This document shows positions 29,148 through 37,116 of a stretch of 64,000 nt of DNA, one piece after another. A program made the position numbers and the translations under genes. The stretch is from Pseudomonas sp. 31-12 (lineage in GTDB: Bacteria; Pseudomonadota; Gammaproteobacteria; Pseudomonadales; Pseudomonadaceae): positions 3,968,001-4,032,000 of the forward strand of contig NZ_CP029482.1 in NCBI RefSeq assembly GCF_003151075.1, given 5' to 3'. Every line of letters begins with the position of its first letter. Position 1 is the stretch's first letter. The notes beneath the pieces are model-generated. The model saw only the letters and a program-made list of their open reading frames with translations. It made no database searches and was not told the origin of the DNA.

Positions 29148-31376
29148 TTAGAAATCGACCGTAGCCGACAGCTGCAGCGTCCGCGGATAACCCGCAGAGA
29201 ACGCACCATACGAGGCGACGCCAGACCAGTACTCTCGATCGAAGACGTTCTGCACCGTGGCGCGGAACGTCGTAGGTCGACCTTCGATTTTGGTGGTGTA
29301 GCGAGCGCCCGTGTCGAAGCGCGTCCAGGCATCCAGTTCCTGGGTATTGGCCTGATTCACATATTGGCTGCCGGTATAGATCGCGCCGCCAGTGAGCGTG
29401 AAGCCCTCCAGCCACGGGGTGTCCCATTCGGCCCAGAGGTTGGCTTGTACGTCGGGCACGCCCACCGGTTCGTTGCCTCGGTTAGCGGCTGTGGCGGAAT
29501 CCGTCAGTTCGCCATCGAGGAAGGTCACGCCGCCCATCAAGCGAGTACCCGGCGCAACTTCGCCGAACATGCTCAGCTCAACGCCGCGGTTGCGTTGTTC
29601 GGCCTGCACCGAGAACACGTTGCCTGCGCCGATTTCTCCGCTGGGCTTTTCAATCTGGAACAACGCCAGGGTAGTCATGAACGTGCCATGTTCATATTTG
29701 ACGCCGATTTCGTGTTGCTTCGACTCATAAGGCGCAAAGGTTTCACCGGAGTTGGCGGCGGTGCCTGGTGCTATATCACCTTTACTCAAACCCTCGACAT
29801 AGTTGTAGTAAAGCGACACGTCTTCCCAGGGTTTGACCACCACGCCGACCAGCGGCGTCGTGGCGCTGTCGTCATATTTAGAGCTGACCGAACCTGTCGC
29901 GGTGTAGTTACGCGACTCGATGTCCTGTTTACGCACACCCAAGGTCAGCTGGATGCGGTCGTCCAGCACGGACAAGGTGTCGGTCAGCGCCACACCGGAC
30001 AACTCCGACTCGGAAATGCGCAGCACCTTTGGCGCGTGGAGGAATTGTTCGGGCACCTCCACCGGGTGGTAGATGTTCGAACGGATTTCGGTTCCGTTGG
30101 TGATGCCCCGGGACAATTCATCCTGATACCGGGTCGCCATCAGCGTGGTCGTGTGGGTGACCGGCCCGGTGGCGAACACGCCACGGATACCCACGTCGGC
30201 CGTCGAGCGATCGACGTTGAATTTGTAGTAGCCGGGAATGTTGCTGGTATCGCCGGCGTTGTTGAGGATTCTCGGCACCTGGTCGGACTTGCGCTTGACG
30301 TCTGCCTTGCCGCCACCGGCATGGGCGAATACGGTGACCGCGTCAGTCAGATCATATTCGCCGCCCAGCAACGCCGACTGCTCCCTGGTGTCGGACCATC
30401 CCCAATCCTGCGTCAAGTTAGTACGACCATTGGGCGCAGAGGGAATATCGACACCCGGCGCCACCGTAAAGGGCCGCGAGGGAGCCTCGAAGCTTTCTTT
30501 CTGGCTGATGAAGTCAAGGTTCAAGCGCAGTCGCTCCCCTTGATAATCGAGCGCAATGGCCCCGATATCGACCGATCGTTCCTGGTCGTCAACGGCGGTA
30601 TCGCCCCCCTGGAGGCTGCCGTTGAAGCGCACGCCGAACTGGTTCTCGTCGCCAAAACGACGGCTGATATCCAGATGACCGCCTGCTTGCGAGTCCGACG
30701 CGTAACTCGCGGTAAAGCGCGTCAGGTCTTCGGCCAGTGGCCGCTTGGGCACGATATTGATCACGCCGCCGACACCGCTGTTCGGCGAGATCCCGTACAT
30801 CAAGGCCCCCGGCCCCTTGAGCACTTCGACGCGTTCGGCGTAGTCGGTGAACACCCGATAGTTGGGCGCCACGCCATACACGCCGTCGAAGGCCAGCTCG
30901 CCCAGGTTGCCTTCGCCCACCGCGAAACCGCGAATGAAAAAGGAATCGACGATGCCGCCGGTTTGACCGGTGGAGCGCACTGATGGATCTCGTTCCAGGG
31001 CATCGGCAACGGTCATCGTTTGCAGGTCGGCCAATGTCTTGGCGGTGTAGCTGGTTACACTGAACGGCGTATCCATCACATCTTTGTTGCCCATCATCCC
31101 CAGGCGCGCACCGCGAGCAACCTGCCCACCGGCAATGACTCCCGGCAGCACGGTCGGGCTGGTGTAATCGGCAGTGATGTTGGTAGAGCCGAGTGTCAGG
31201 CCATCGGCATTCGGGTTTGCCGAAGCGTCAGGTGTCTTGGCGACGTCAGCATCCTGTTGCTGTTGGGCGGCAGCCCAGGTGTTGGCGCTTCCTGCGACCA
31301 GGGCAAAACTCAGCATGGCGGTACGAATGGCCTGCGTTAACGCGCGCTCACCGCATGGTCGACTGGCAACGGACAT
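29148..31376 (-). CDS. TonB-dependent siderophore receptor without signalling domain
   Basis: 742 residues. Signal peptide ending NTWA; AAGGATCC precedes ATG 31376. The plug domain (about 75-195) has TPFSVTSYT, DALERDPSVRSTGQTGGIVDSFFIRGF and VEVLKGPGALMYG; the barrel ends in the aromatic VDF typical of outer-membrane proteins. There is no N-terminal STN (FecA/FpvA signalling) domain. It is very similar throughout to the receptor at 43108, which has one. Probably imports the ferric form of the metallophore made by the genes at 31.5-41.4 kb. The promoter region carries the two-block motif shared with that paralogue and a candidate Fur box. Confidence 0.93.
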   Translation of the reverse strand: MSVASRPCGERALTQAIRTAMLSFALVAGSANTWAAAQQQQDADVAKTPDASANPNADGLTLGSTNITADYTSPTVLPGVIAGGQVARGARLGMMGNKDVMDTPFSVTSYTAKTLADLQTMTVADALERDPSVRSTGQTGGIVDSFFIRGFAVGEGNLGELAFDGVYGVAPNYRVFTDYAERVEVLKGPGALMYGISPNSGVGGVINIVPKRPLAEDLTRFTASYASDSQAGGHLDISRRFGDENQFGVRFNGSLQGGDTAVDDQERSVDIGAIALDYQGERLRLNLDFISQKESFEAPSRPFTVAPGVDIPSAPNGRTNLTQDWGWSDTREQSALLGGEYDLTDAVTVFAHAGGGKADVKRKSDQVPRILNNAGDTSNIPGYYKFNVDRSTADVGIRGVFATGPVTHTTTLMATRYQDELSRGITNGTEIRSNIYHPVEVPEQFLHAPKVLRISESELSGVALTDTLSVLDDRIQLTLGVRKQDIESRNYTATGSVSSKYDDSATTPLVGVVVKPWEDVSLYYNYVEGLSKGDIAPGTAANSGETFAPYESKQHEIGVKYEHGTFMTTLALFQIEKPSGEIGAGNVFSVQAEQRNRGVELSMFGEVAPGTRLMGGVTFLDGELTDSATAANRGNEPVGVPDVQANLWAEWDTPWLEGFTLTGGAIYTGSQYVNQANTQELDAWTRFDTGARYTTKIEGRPTTFRATVQNVFDREYWSGVASYGAFSAGYPRTLQLSATVDF

Positions 31377-31401
31377 GACGTAAGGATCCTTTTGGGCAAG
31401 A

Positions 31402-31420
31402 GAAAATGGTAATCACTCCT
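31402..31420. promoter_or_regulatory. Candidate Fur box for the receptor gene
   Basis: GAAAATGGTAATCACTCCT matches 13 of 19 positions of the consensus GATAATGATAATCATTATC. It lies just downstream (in the - direction) of the shared ECF-type motif, about 25-45 bases before the receptor start, where bound Fur would block transcription. Confidence 0.5.
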
Positions 31421-31421
31421 A

Positions 31422-31453
31422 TTGCCAGTCGACCCGCGAAAAAGTATCACCCT
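31422..31453 (-). promoter_or_regulatory. Putative ECF sigma promoter, copy B
   Basis: On the - strand: AGGGTGATACTTTTT (31453-31439), nine variable bases, ACTGGCAA (31429-31422). The same two blocks with the same spacing occur before the second receptor at 43033-43064, while the spacer and flanks differ. This is what a promoter read by a dedicated sigma factor would look like. Confidence 0.6.
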
Positions 31454-31470
31454 CTCTTCGAAAATTTTTG

Positions 31471-31498
31471 GGCTCCTCGGCCGTAAAGCCGAGGAGCC
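31471..31498 (-). terminator. Intrinsic terminator of the lyase/kinase operon
   Basis: Perfect 11-bp stem GGCTCCTCGGC / GCCGAGGAGCC with a six-base loop, followed on the - strand by CAAAAATTTT. It lies 12 bases beyond the stop of the serine-kinase-like gene and before the receptor promoter. Confidence 0.75.
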
Positions 31499-31509
31499 TG
31501 CCCGGTCAA

Positions 31510-31911
31510 TCACACGTACAGGCAGTCGAGCGGTATCGCGATCACCGGCAAGGCCGGGTCGAACGCATGCCGCGTGGTCTTGTACGGAAACAGCTCGCCA
31601 CGGGCAATCGTGGTGAAAATCCGTGCCACCTCGAACGTTTGCCCGGTCTGCCAATGCCACACACAAACGCGCGGGTCGGCGTAATCGAGCTGGATGCACG
31701 GGACCCTTTTCAACCCCAGTTGCAGCGCCGCGTTGAACCGGTGATTGCCGTCCATCACGATGCCTTTCGAGCGCTCGACGATGATCGGTTCCAGCCAATG
31801 CCCGGCCCGGATGATGGCCTCGCGCAGCAACGCCACATTGGCTGGATCGACCTGTTCCGACTGCAACACATCGCACATTGGCCGCAGCGCAATCTGATAA
31901 CCGTGCCCCAT
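31510..31911 (-). CDS. SbnI-like ParB/sulfiredoxin-fold protein, predicted free L-serine kinase
   Basis: 133 residues; CAGGAGA precedes ATG. The ParB/Srx motif is seen in LLREAIIRAGHWLEPIIVERSKGIVMDGNHRFNAALQLGLKRVPC: the DGNHR signature is the nucleotide-binding part, and the ending contains KTTRH, also common in this group. In staphyloferrin B and related clusters, SbnI makes O-phospho-L-serine, the substrate of SbnA. An SbnA-like gene is present nearby, so the same role is likely here. It is co-transcribed with the CitE-like gene (25-base gap), both leftward, divergent from the main biosynthetic operon. Confidence 0.75.
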   Translation of the reverse strand: MGHGYQIALRPMCDVLQSEQVDPANVALLREAIIRAGHWLEPIIVERSKGIVMDGNHRFNAALQLGLKRVPCIQLDYADPRVCVWHWQTGQTFEVARIFTTIARGELFPYKTTRHAFDPALPVIAIPLDCLYV

Positions 31912-31936
31912 GATTCATCTCCTGTTCGACGGTGGC

Positions 31937-32827
31937 TCAGCAGGCATCGGCCTTGGCAACCAGCGCGTATCGACTGGCCACGTCCAGCAGACGCTGCGCC
32001 TGTTCGATGAGGGGCAGATCGACCATCTCACCGTCCACTTGCACCGCATGACTGCCTCCGGCCACGGCGCTCAAGACTCGATCCGCCCAGGCCAGCTGGC
32101 GCGCATCAGGCAGGAAGGCCCGCTGGACAGTGCCCAACTGTGCGGGATGGATGCAGAGCTTGGCGCCAAACCCCAGGGAGCGGGCGTAACGCGACTCCTG
32201 CGCAACCACCGTCATGTCACTGATCGCCGGTGTCACGCCATCGATCGGTGCCGGCAAATCGGCGGTACGCGAGGCCAGCACAATCCGGTTTCGAGCGAAC
32301 AGAAAGGCCTCGGGGATCTGGCTGCAATTGATATCCAGGGAAAAATCCAGCGAGCCAAATGCCAGGCGTGCCAACCCCGGAATTTCGGCAATCGCCTCGA
32401 CCTGTTGCAAGCCTTTGGCGGTCTCGATGATGGCGACGATCTTGAGTTCGGGATTCCATGCCAGCAGGTCTTCGACGACCCGGAACAAGTCCTCGGGGCG
32501 TTCCGCCTTGGGCAGGAAAATACCCGCGCAGCGCTCGGGATAACGCATGTCCCTGAGCCAGGTCAGGTCTTGGCGAAAGAGCGCACTGCTGACGCTGTTC
32601 AGACGGATGTAACGCTGGCAGCGCACCGTCGGCGTGCTCTCCTGCCAAGCCCAGATTGCGGCTCGCGCGGCGGCTTTGCTTCCCGGATGAACGGCATCCT
32701 CGAGGTCAAGAATGATTGCATCCGGAGCCGCATCGACCGCTTTGGAAAAACGTTCGGGACGATTGCCTGGAACGAACAGGTAGCTGATGGGAAGCGTGGC
32801 TTGGGTGCTGAGACGATCAGTTGTCAT
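31937..32827 (-). CDS. CitE-like lyase/synthase (HpcH/HpaI superfamily), SbnG functional analogue candidate
   Basis: 296 residues from ATG 32827, chosen for its AAGGAGAG site; seven residues upstream are open. CitE motifs: YLFVPGNRPERFSKA, DAIILDLEDAV (metal-binding E/D pair), IVAIIETAKGL, LAFGSLDFSLDI and KLCIHPAQL. These TIM-barrel enzymes cleave or form C-C bonds using acyl-CoA or keto acids. In staphyloferrin B loci SbnG, a distant relative, makes citrate for the siderophore. The CitE-like protein here may therefore supply the hydroxycarboxylate (citrate, malate or similar) that the NIS synthetase uses. The exact reaction cannot be decided from the sequence. Confidence 0.75.
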   Translation of the reverse strand: MTTDRLSTQATLPISYLFVPGNRPERFSKAVDAAPDAIILDLEDAVHPGSKAAARAAIWAWQESTPTVRCQRYIRLNSVSSALFRQDLTWLRDMRYPERCAGIFLPKAERPEDLFRVVEDLLAWNPELKIVAIIETAKGLQQVEAIAEIPGLARLAFGSLDFSLDINCSQIPEAFLFARNRIVLASRTADLPAPIDGVTPAISDMTVVAQESRYARSLGFGAKLCIHPAQLGTVQRAFLPDARQLAWADRVLSAVAGGSHAVQVDGEMVDLPLIEQAQRLLDVASRYALVAKADAC

Positions 32828-33437
32828 GAATCTCTCCTTGGCATGCATCAGTCGTGGGTTTCAAAAAAAATTCGGGTATCTGCGGCGTTGAATTTCCGAG
32901 CCTGGAAACGGCGTGTTGCATCAACCTTCAACGCCTTGTTCATCAAGGTTTTAAGGTGTTTTTTCAGGCAGGAACGCATGCTTGCAAGAGCGTGCAAATA
33001 ATCGCTTTTGCACTCTTGCTCAACGGGTGGACATCCAAAATATTTGAAAACCTTACTTGATAATCGTTCGCGTTAGCAATATTGTTCTCGCCGCCAAGAG
33101 AAACAATTCTCGAATCAAAGCAAGCGTTCATGTTTACGGGAAGTACAGAGCAGTGATGTCATTTGAATGTCAGCTGCTGGCACTTTACAAGAGGTTAGGC
33201 CATCAACTAATGGCCGAACAATCTGTCCCTATAAACCTTATGGAATGGGGTTCTCATGCAATTGTTTTGTATAGCATTTATGACGACTATTACCCCTGAC
33301 ACATTCTCGGGTTTTATCTGGCATCCGCCTCCTGAATCATTAAGCGCTCGTGCCTGACGAGCGCAAAGATCACACCTATCGATAACGTTTAGTTGTCGAA
33401 ATATGAATGGCGAGATTTTCGATGCCAAGGGTTAACT
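32828..33437. other. Divergent control region of the siderophore locus
   Basis: 610 bases between the leftward lyase/kinase pair and the rightward biosynthetic operon. More AT-rich than its surroundings. It holds a possible Fur box at 33059-33077, an 8-bp hairpin GCGCTCGT-GCCTG-ACGAGCGC (33344-33364), and a near-palindrome TCGATAACGTTTAGTTGTCGA (33379-33399) 38 bases before the first biosynthetic start. An 80-codon open frame (33057-33299) lies here; I do not regard it as a supported gene. Confidence 0.55.
33059..33077. promoter_or_regulatory. Candidate Fur box
   Basis: GATAATCGTTCGCGTTAGC shares 12 of 19 bases with the Fur consensus, including the full GATAAT half. It is centrally placed between the divergent operons and could serve both. 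Confidence 0.4.
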
Positions 33438-34832
33438 ATGCCTATTACAATTGCGTCGTCATTAGATGAACGGATTGAAGTTCATCAGCCAGAACTGCTT
33501 AAACCGCTGCTCGACCCTGTTGTGGCACAACTGATTCATCACTATCCGCAAACACTTCTGGAACTGGTGTCTCAATACGGATCTCCCTTGAATCTGGTGT
33601 GGCCACATGCTTTTGAACTCAACACCCGCGCCCTCTTGGCGGTGTTGAAACAGCACGATGTGCAGCACGCTATTTTCTATGGCGCCAAAGCCAATAAATC
33701 CCAATGCCTGCTTGGCGCGGCATCAGACTCTGGCATCGGCATCGACGTTTCAAGCCTTCACGAAATGGACGCAGCGCTGCGATCCGGCCTACCGGCGCAA
33801 CGTTTGTGCGCCACGGGACCGGCCAAAACCACGGTGTTTCATCGGGCATTGGTGCAGGCCGGCTCACTCATTTGCGTGGACTCCCTGGAAGAGTACGGTC
33901 ACCTCACTGCGCTGATCGAATCCATGCCGGAACCCGTGAAAGCCAGGGTTTTACTGCGTTACAGGCCACAGAGCTGCCCGAGCAGCCGTTTCGGAATGGG
34001 TGCGAGTGAGGTGCTTCAATGCCTGCAACACCTGACTGAACACCGCGAAACTTTCCACTTCGAAGGTTTCCATTTTCACCTCGGCGGCTATGGATTCGAA
34101 ACCCGGGTACAAGCCTTTCGTGAGGTCAGCGGTTTCGTCGAAGCGGCGCGGGAGATGGGGTTAAACCCAACCATGATCGACATCGGCGGAGGCTTGCCGA
34201 TGCGTTATGTCGAGCCTCAGGCCTATAGCAGTTTTTTACAAAACGATAATGAGCCGAGCAACTACGAAAACCAGAAAGTTCCAGCCTCTTTTTACCCATA
34301 CGGCAGTAGCCTGACTGCCTGCCAGTGGCTGGCCTTATTTCTCGAAGCTGATTATTCAGCAGGACAGTCCATTGCGAGCTATTTGAAAGCCCAGCCTTTA
34401 ACGCTGGCACTGGAGCCCGGCAGAAGCCTGGTGGATCAGGCGGCCATTTCCGTGTTTCGCATTACACGCACCAAACAGCTGACAAACAACAGAACCGTCA
34501 TCTTTGTTGAGGGCAGTAGTTTCAGCGCTTGCGAGACGTGGTTCTCATCCGAATATCTCGTGGACCCGATACTCATCAGCTCCGGCCAACTACCGCACTC
34601 CCCGATACAAGCTTACATCGCCGGCCACAGTTGTCTGGATGACGATGTCATCACCCATCGCTTGATCAATTTCAGTACTTCACCGCAGGCGGGTGACTTA
34701 TTGATTTACGTTAATACCGCCGGTTATCAGATGGACTTGCTGGAGAACGAGTTTCATCGCCATCCCCTGCCCCGGCGATTGATGGCGACCTGTTGTACGG
34801 AAGGTAACTACGCGTTTTCACCGGACTACTAA
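33438..34832 (+). CDS. SbnH-like PLP decarboxylase (fold type III)
   Basis: 464 residues from ATG 33438 (AAGGG site); an upstream in-frame start at 33393 is unlikely. Alanine-racemase-fold features: PLP lysine K84 in FYGAKANKSQ, FHFHLGGYGF, MIDIGGGLP, the phosphate loop EPGRSLVDQ and the active-site Cys motif GHSCLDDD. The family holds lysine, ornithine and diaminopimelate decarboxylases and SbnH, which decarboxylates the citryl-diaminopropionate intermediate of staphyloferrin B to give an ethylenediamine arm. First gene of the rightward operon ahead of the SbnA-like gene (15-base gap). Substrate here may be a diaminopropionate- or lysine-derived intermediate. Confidence 0.85.
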   Translation: MPITIASSLDERIEVHQPELLKPLLDPVVAQLIHHYPQTLLELVSQYGSPLNLVWPHAFELNTRALLAVLKQHDVQHAIFYGAKANKSQCLLGAASDSGIGIDVSSLHEMDAALRSGLPAQRLCATGPAKTTVFHRALVQAGSLICVDSLEEYGHLTALIESMPEPVKARVLLRYRPQSCPSSRFGMGASEVLQCLQHLTEHRETFHFEGFHFHLGGYGFETRVQAFREVSGFVEAAREMGLNPTMIDIGGGLPMRYVEPQAYSSFLQNDNEPSNYENQKVPASFYPYGSSLTACQWLALFLEADYSAGQSIASYLKAQPLTLALEPGRSLVDQAAISVFRITRTKQLTNNRTVIFVEGSSFSACETWFSSEYLVDPILISSGQLPHSPIQAYIAGHSCLDDDVITHRLINFSTSPQAGDLLIYVNTAGYQMDLLENEFHRHPLPRRLMATCCTEGNYAFSPDY

Positions 34833-34847
34833 AAGGGAATATTTCAA

Positions 34848-35891
34848 ATGATACTGAATAAAGTCTCGGACCTTATTGGCAATACGCCAATGTTGGGTAT
34901 TGATGTTCCTGATACGAACGCCAGGTTGTTGCTCAAGATTGAAAAGAACAATCCCGGCGGCAGCATAAAAGACCGCATGGCACGCAACATGGTGCTCGCG
35001 GCGCTCAAGTCAGGAAGGCTGAAACCAGGTGGCGTGGTCGTCGAATCGTCTTCCGGCAACACCGGCATCGGCCTGGCCATGGCGGCCGTCGAGTTCGGCC
35101 TGCATTTCATCGCTGTGGTCGATCACCACGCGGCTCAAGACAAGATCGCCGTGATGAAGGCACTGGGCGCCGAAGTCCGGTTTGTCGCGGGGACCTACCG
35201 CGAAGATGAAGTCGCCGTGGTCGAGCGCCAACGGTTAGCGGCCGAACTCGCGTCGCAGATTCCGGGCGCGGTGTTCATGAACCAATCCGACAATGCCGCC
35301 AACGCCGGCGGGTATAGCGATTTCGTGCGCGAAACCATTGCCCAGGCCGAAGGTCGTGTCGGCGCCTACGTCGGTTGTGTCGGCACCGGCGGCTCGATGA
35401 CAGGAATCGCTCGAGGGCTGAAACTGCACAACCCCGACACCGTCACTGTCGCTGTCGAACCGGCCGGTTCCATCGTCTTTGGCCATCCCGGCTATCCGTA
35501 CTATCAATCAGGCACCGGCACCCCGGCCGGGGACACCGTGGGCCTGGTGCTCGACTACAGCTGCATCGACCTGGGTGTGCAAGTCACCGATTCCCAAGCC
35601 TTCGAAACGGCACGGTACATCGCTCGCAACCTGGCCTTGCTGGTCGGTGGATCCACTGGTGGCGCCATCTTCAAAGCACTGGAACTGATTCACAAAGGCG
35701 TGCTGACCGGCAACGTCGTGGTGCCGATCGCCGATGGCGGCGAGAAGTACCTGCGCACAGTATTTGACGACAAATGGCTGGAAGAACGCGACCTGCTGGA
35801 CCCGAATGTCGCGCCGCAACTGGATATCTGGCTGGGTAAAACCCAATGGCTGGACTCCGTCTCCACGCCTCTGCAATTGAGCGTCGCATGA
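34848..35891 (+). CDS. SbnA-like PLP synthase (O-phosphoserine plus glutamate, ACEGA-forming)
   Basis: 347 residues of the cysteine-synthase fold. PLP lysine K41 in NNPGGSIKDRMA, SSSGNTGIG substrate loop, VGTGGSMTGIARGL phosphate loop and the C-terminal PIADGGEKYL. Compared with ordinary cysteine synthases the context and C-terminal extension fit SbnA, which joins O-phospho-L-serine and L-glutamate into N-(1-amino-1-carboxyl-2-ethyl)-glutamate, the precursor of L-2,3-diaminopropionate. The SbnI-like gene 3 kb away would provide the phosphoserine. A plain cysteine synthase is the alternative but the neighbours argue against it. Confidence 0.85.
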   Translation: MILNKVSDLIGNTPMLGIDVPDTNARLLLKIEKNNPGGSIKDRMARNMVLAALKSGRLKPGGVVVESSSGNTGIGLAMAAVEFGLHFIAVVDHHAAQDKIAVMKALGAEVRFVAGTYREDEVAVVERQRLAAELASQIPGAVFMNQSDNAANAGGYSDFVRETIAQAEGRVGAYVGCVGTGGSMTGIARGLKLHNPDTVTVAVEPAGSIVFGHPGYPYYQSGTGTPAGDTVGLVLDYSCIDLGVQVTDSQAFETARYIARNLALLVGGSTGGAIFKALELIHKGVLTGNVVVPIADGGEKYLRTVFDDKWLEERDLLDPNVAPQLDIWLGKTQWLDSVSTPLQLSVA

Positions 35892-35919
35892 CGCTTCTCC
35901 CACACAGGAACGCCTCTCA

Positions 35920-37068
35920 ATGAAACCGCTGAAAGTCGCCATCTGTGGCGGAGGCAGGACCGGTCACCTCAATGCCATCCTGTTCAAACAGCTGCCCAAT
36001 GTTCAGGTCTCGATGCTCACCAGCAACCTGGAGATCGTTGATCAACACGCTCGCCATACGCCGATGCAGGCGTTGATGCCGGACGGCTCGACGCTGAGCG
36101 CCCGGCTGGACCGGGTGACCACGGATGCCAGCGCAGCCGTCGAGGATGCCGACATCGTCATCATTACCGTGCCGGCCCATGCCCGGCCGCACACCCTGCA
36201 AGCGATTGCCCCGCATCTGAGTTCGAGCAAACCGGTGTACATCGGTGCGATCCCCGGCTTCTGCGGTTTCGACTGGCTGGCCGAAGCCACGCTGGCCGAC
36301 CGGCCGAACCTGGTGATCTGGGGCATGAAAGATGTCCCGCACACGGCGTTCGATCTCAAGCCCGGGCTGTCGATCAAAATGGGCGGCGGCAAAAGCCAGT
36401 TATACGTGGCGACCCACGCCAGGGAGTCGCAAGCCTCCCGCCAGCACCTGCAGGACATGCTCACCGTGCTCTACGGCCCGTGCGTGACGATGCTCGACAA
36501 CTACCTCGAAATCACCCTCACCCCGGGCAACCCGATCATGCACAGCTCGGTGATTTACGGGCTGATCGGGCCCTACGGCCAATGGCATCGCAAGATCTTT
36601 CCCCAGCGCATGTGCTGGTGGACCGAATGCCCCGAATTGGGCGCCTATTTCCTGGAGCGCATGGATCAGGAAAGTCAGGACCTGTGCGCCGTCATCAGCC
36701 AGCGAATGGGTGTCGACCTGTCTTCGGTCAAATCCCTGAAGCAGGAAATTGTCGAGGCGTACGGTGAACAGATTCGCGACCAGAGCAGCATGCTGTCGAT
36801 CCTGCGCACCAATCAGGCCTACAACGACATCCTTGCGCCCATGGTGCCCGCCGATGACAACCGCGCCGGTTACGTGATCGAACGCGAGAGCCGCGCCTTC
36901 AACGAAGACGTCGCCTACGGCCTGGTGCTGCTGGTGGAAATGGCCAGGCGTTTCGAGCTCAAAGTTCCCTACATCGAGGAAGTCCTGCACTGGAGCGTTT
37001 CCTACATGCAAGGCCTGCGCGATTCGGCGCTCGATTACTTTCCAAGCCAATGGCCGCGCACGGCATGA
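35920..37068 (+). CDS. Octopine/nopaline dehydrogenase family protein in the SbnB position
   Basis: 382 residues. N-terminal Rossmann fold with KVAICGGGRTGHLNAILF (nucleotide loop residues 9-15) and DADIVIITVPAHARP. The C-terminal helical domain of opine dehydrogenases has the family NP-x-x-H motif TLTPGNPIMHSS with likely catalytic H208. These enzymes reduce the imine of an amino acid and a keto acid to an opine, or the reverse. In staphyloferrin B loci the gene after sbnA is sbnB, an ornithine-cyclodeaminase homologue that oxidatively splits ACEGA into diaminopropionate and 2-oxoglutarate. ACEGA is itself an opine-like secondary amine, so this protein could do that step by a different fold, or build an opine in the product. 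29 bases after the SbnA-like gene. Confidence 0.85.
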   Translation: MKPLKVAICGGGRTGHLNAILFKQLPNVQVSMLTSNLEIVDQHARHTPMQALMPDGSTLSARLDRVTTDASAAVEDADIVIITVPAHARPHTLQAIAPHLSSSKPVYIGAIPGFCGFDWLAEATLADRPNLVIWGMKDVPHTAFDLKPGLSIKMGGGKSQLYVATHARESQASRQHLQDMLTVLYGPCVTMLDNYLEITLTPGNPIMHSSVIYGLIGPYGQWHRKIFPQRMCWWTECPELGAYFLERMDQESQDLCAVISQRMGVDLSSVKSLKQEIVEAYGEQIRDQSSMLSILRTNQAYNDILAPMVPADDNRAGYVIERESRAFNEDVAYGLVLLVEMARRFELKVPYIEEVLHWSVSYMQGLRDSALDYFPSQWPRTA

Positions 37069-37116
37069 GTCGCGCCCTCGCCTCTTCATTTACTTATCGA
37101 CGAGCAGATAGCTGAT

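Noticed and set aside
29364..30983. 539-codon open frame antisense to the first TonB receptor
   Set aside because: No recognisable protein features; a shadow of the receptor gene.
33057..33299. 80-codon frame in the divergent siderophore control region
   Set aside because: No convincing ribosome-binding site, overlaps a candidate Fur box, and the sequence resembles no protein I know. Could be reconsidered if conserved.
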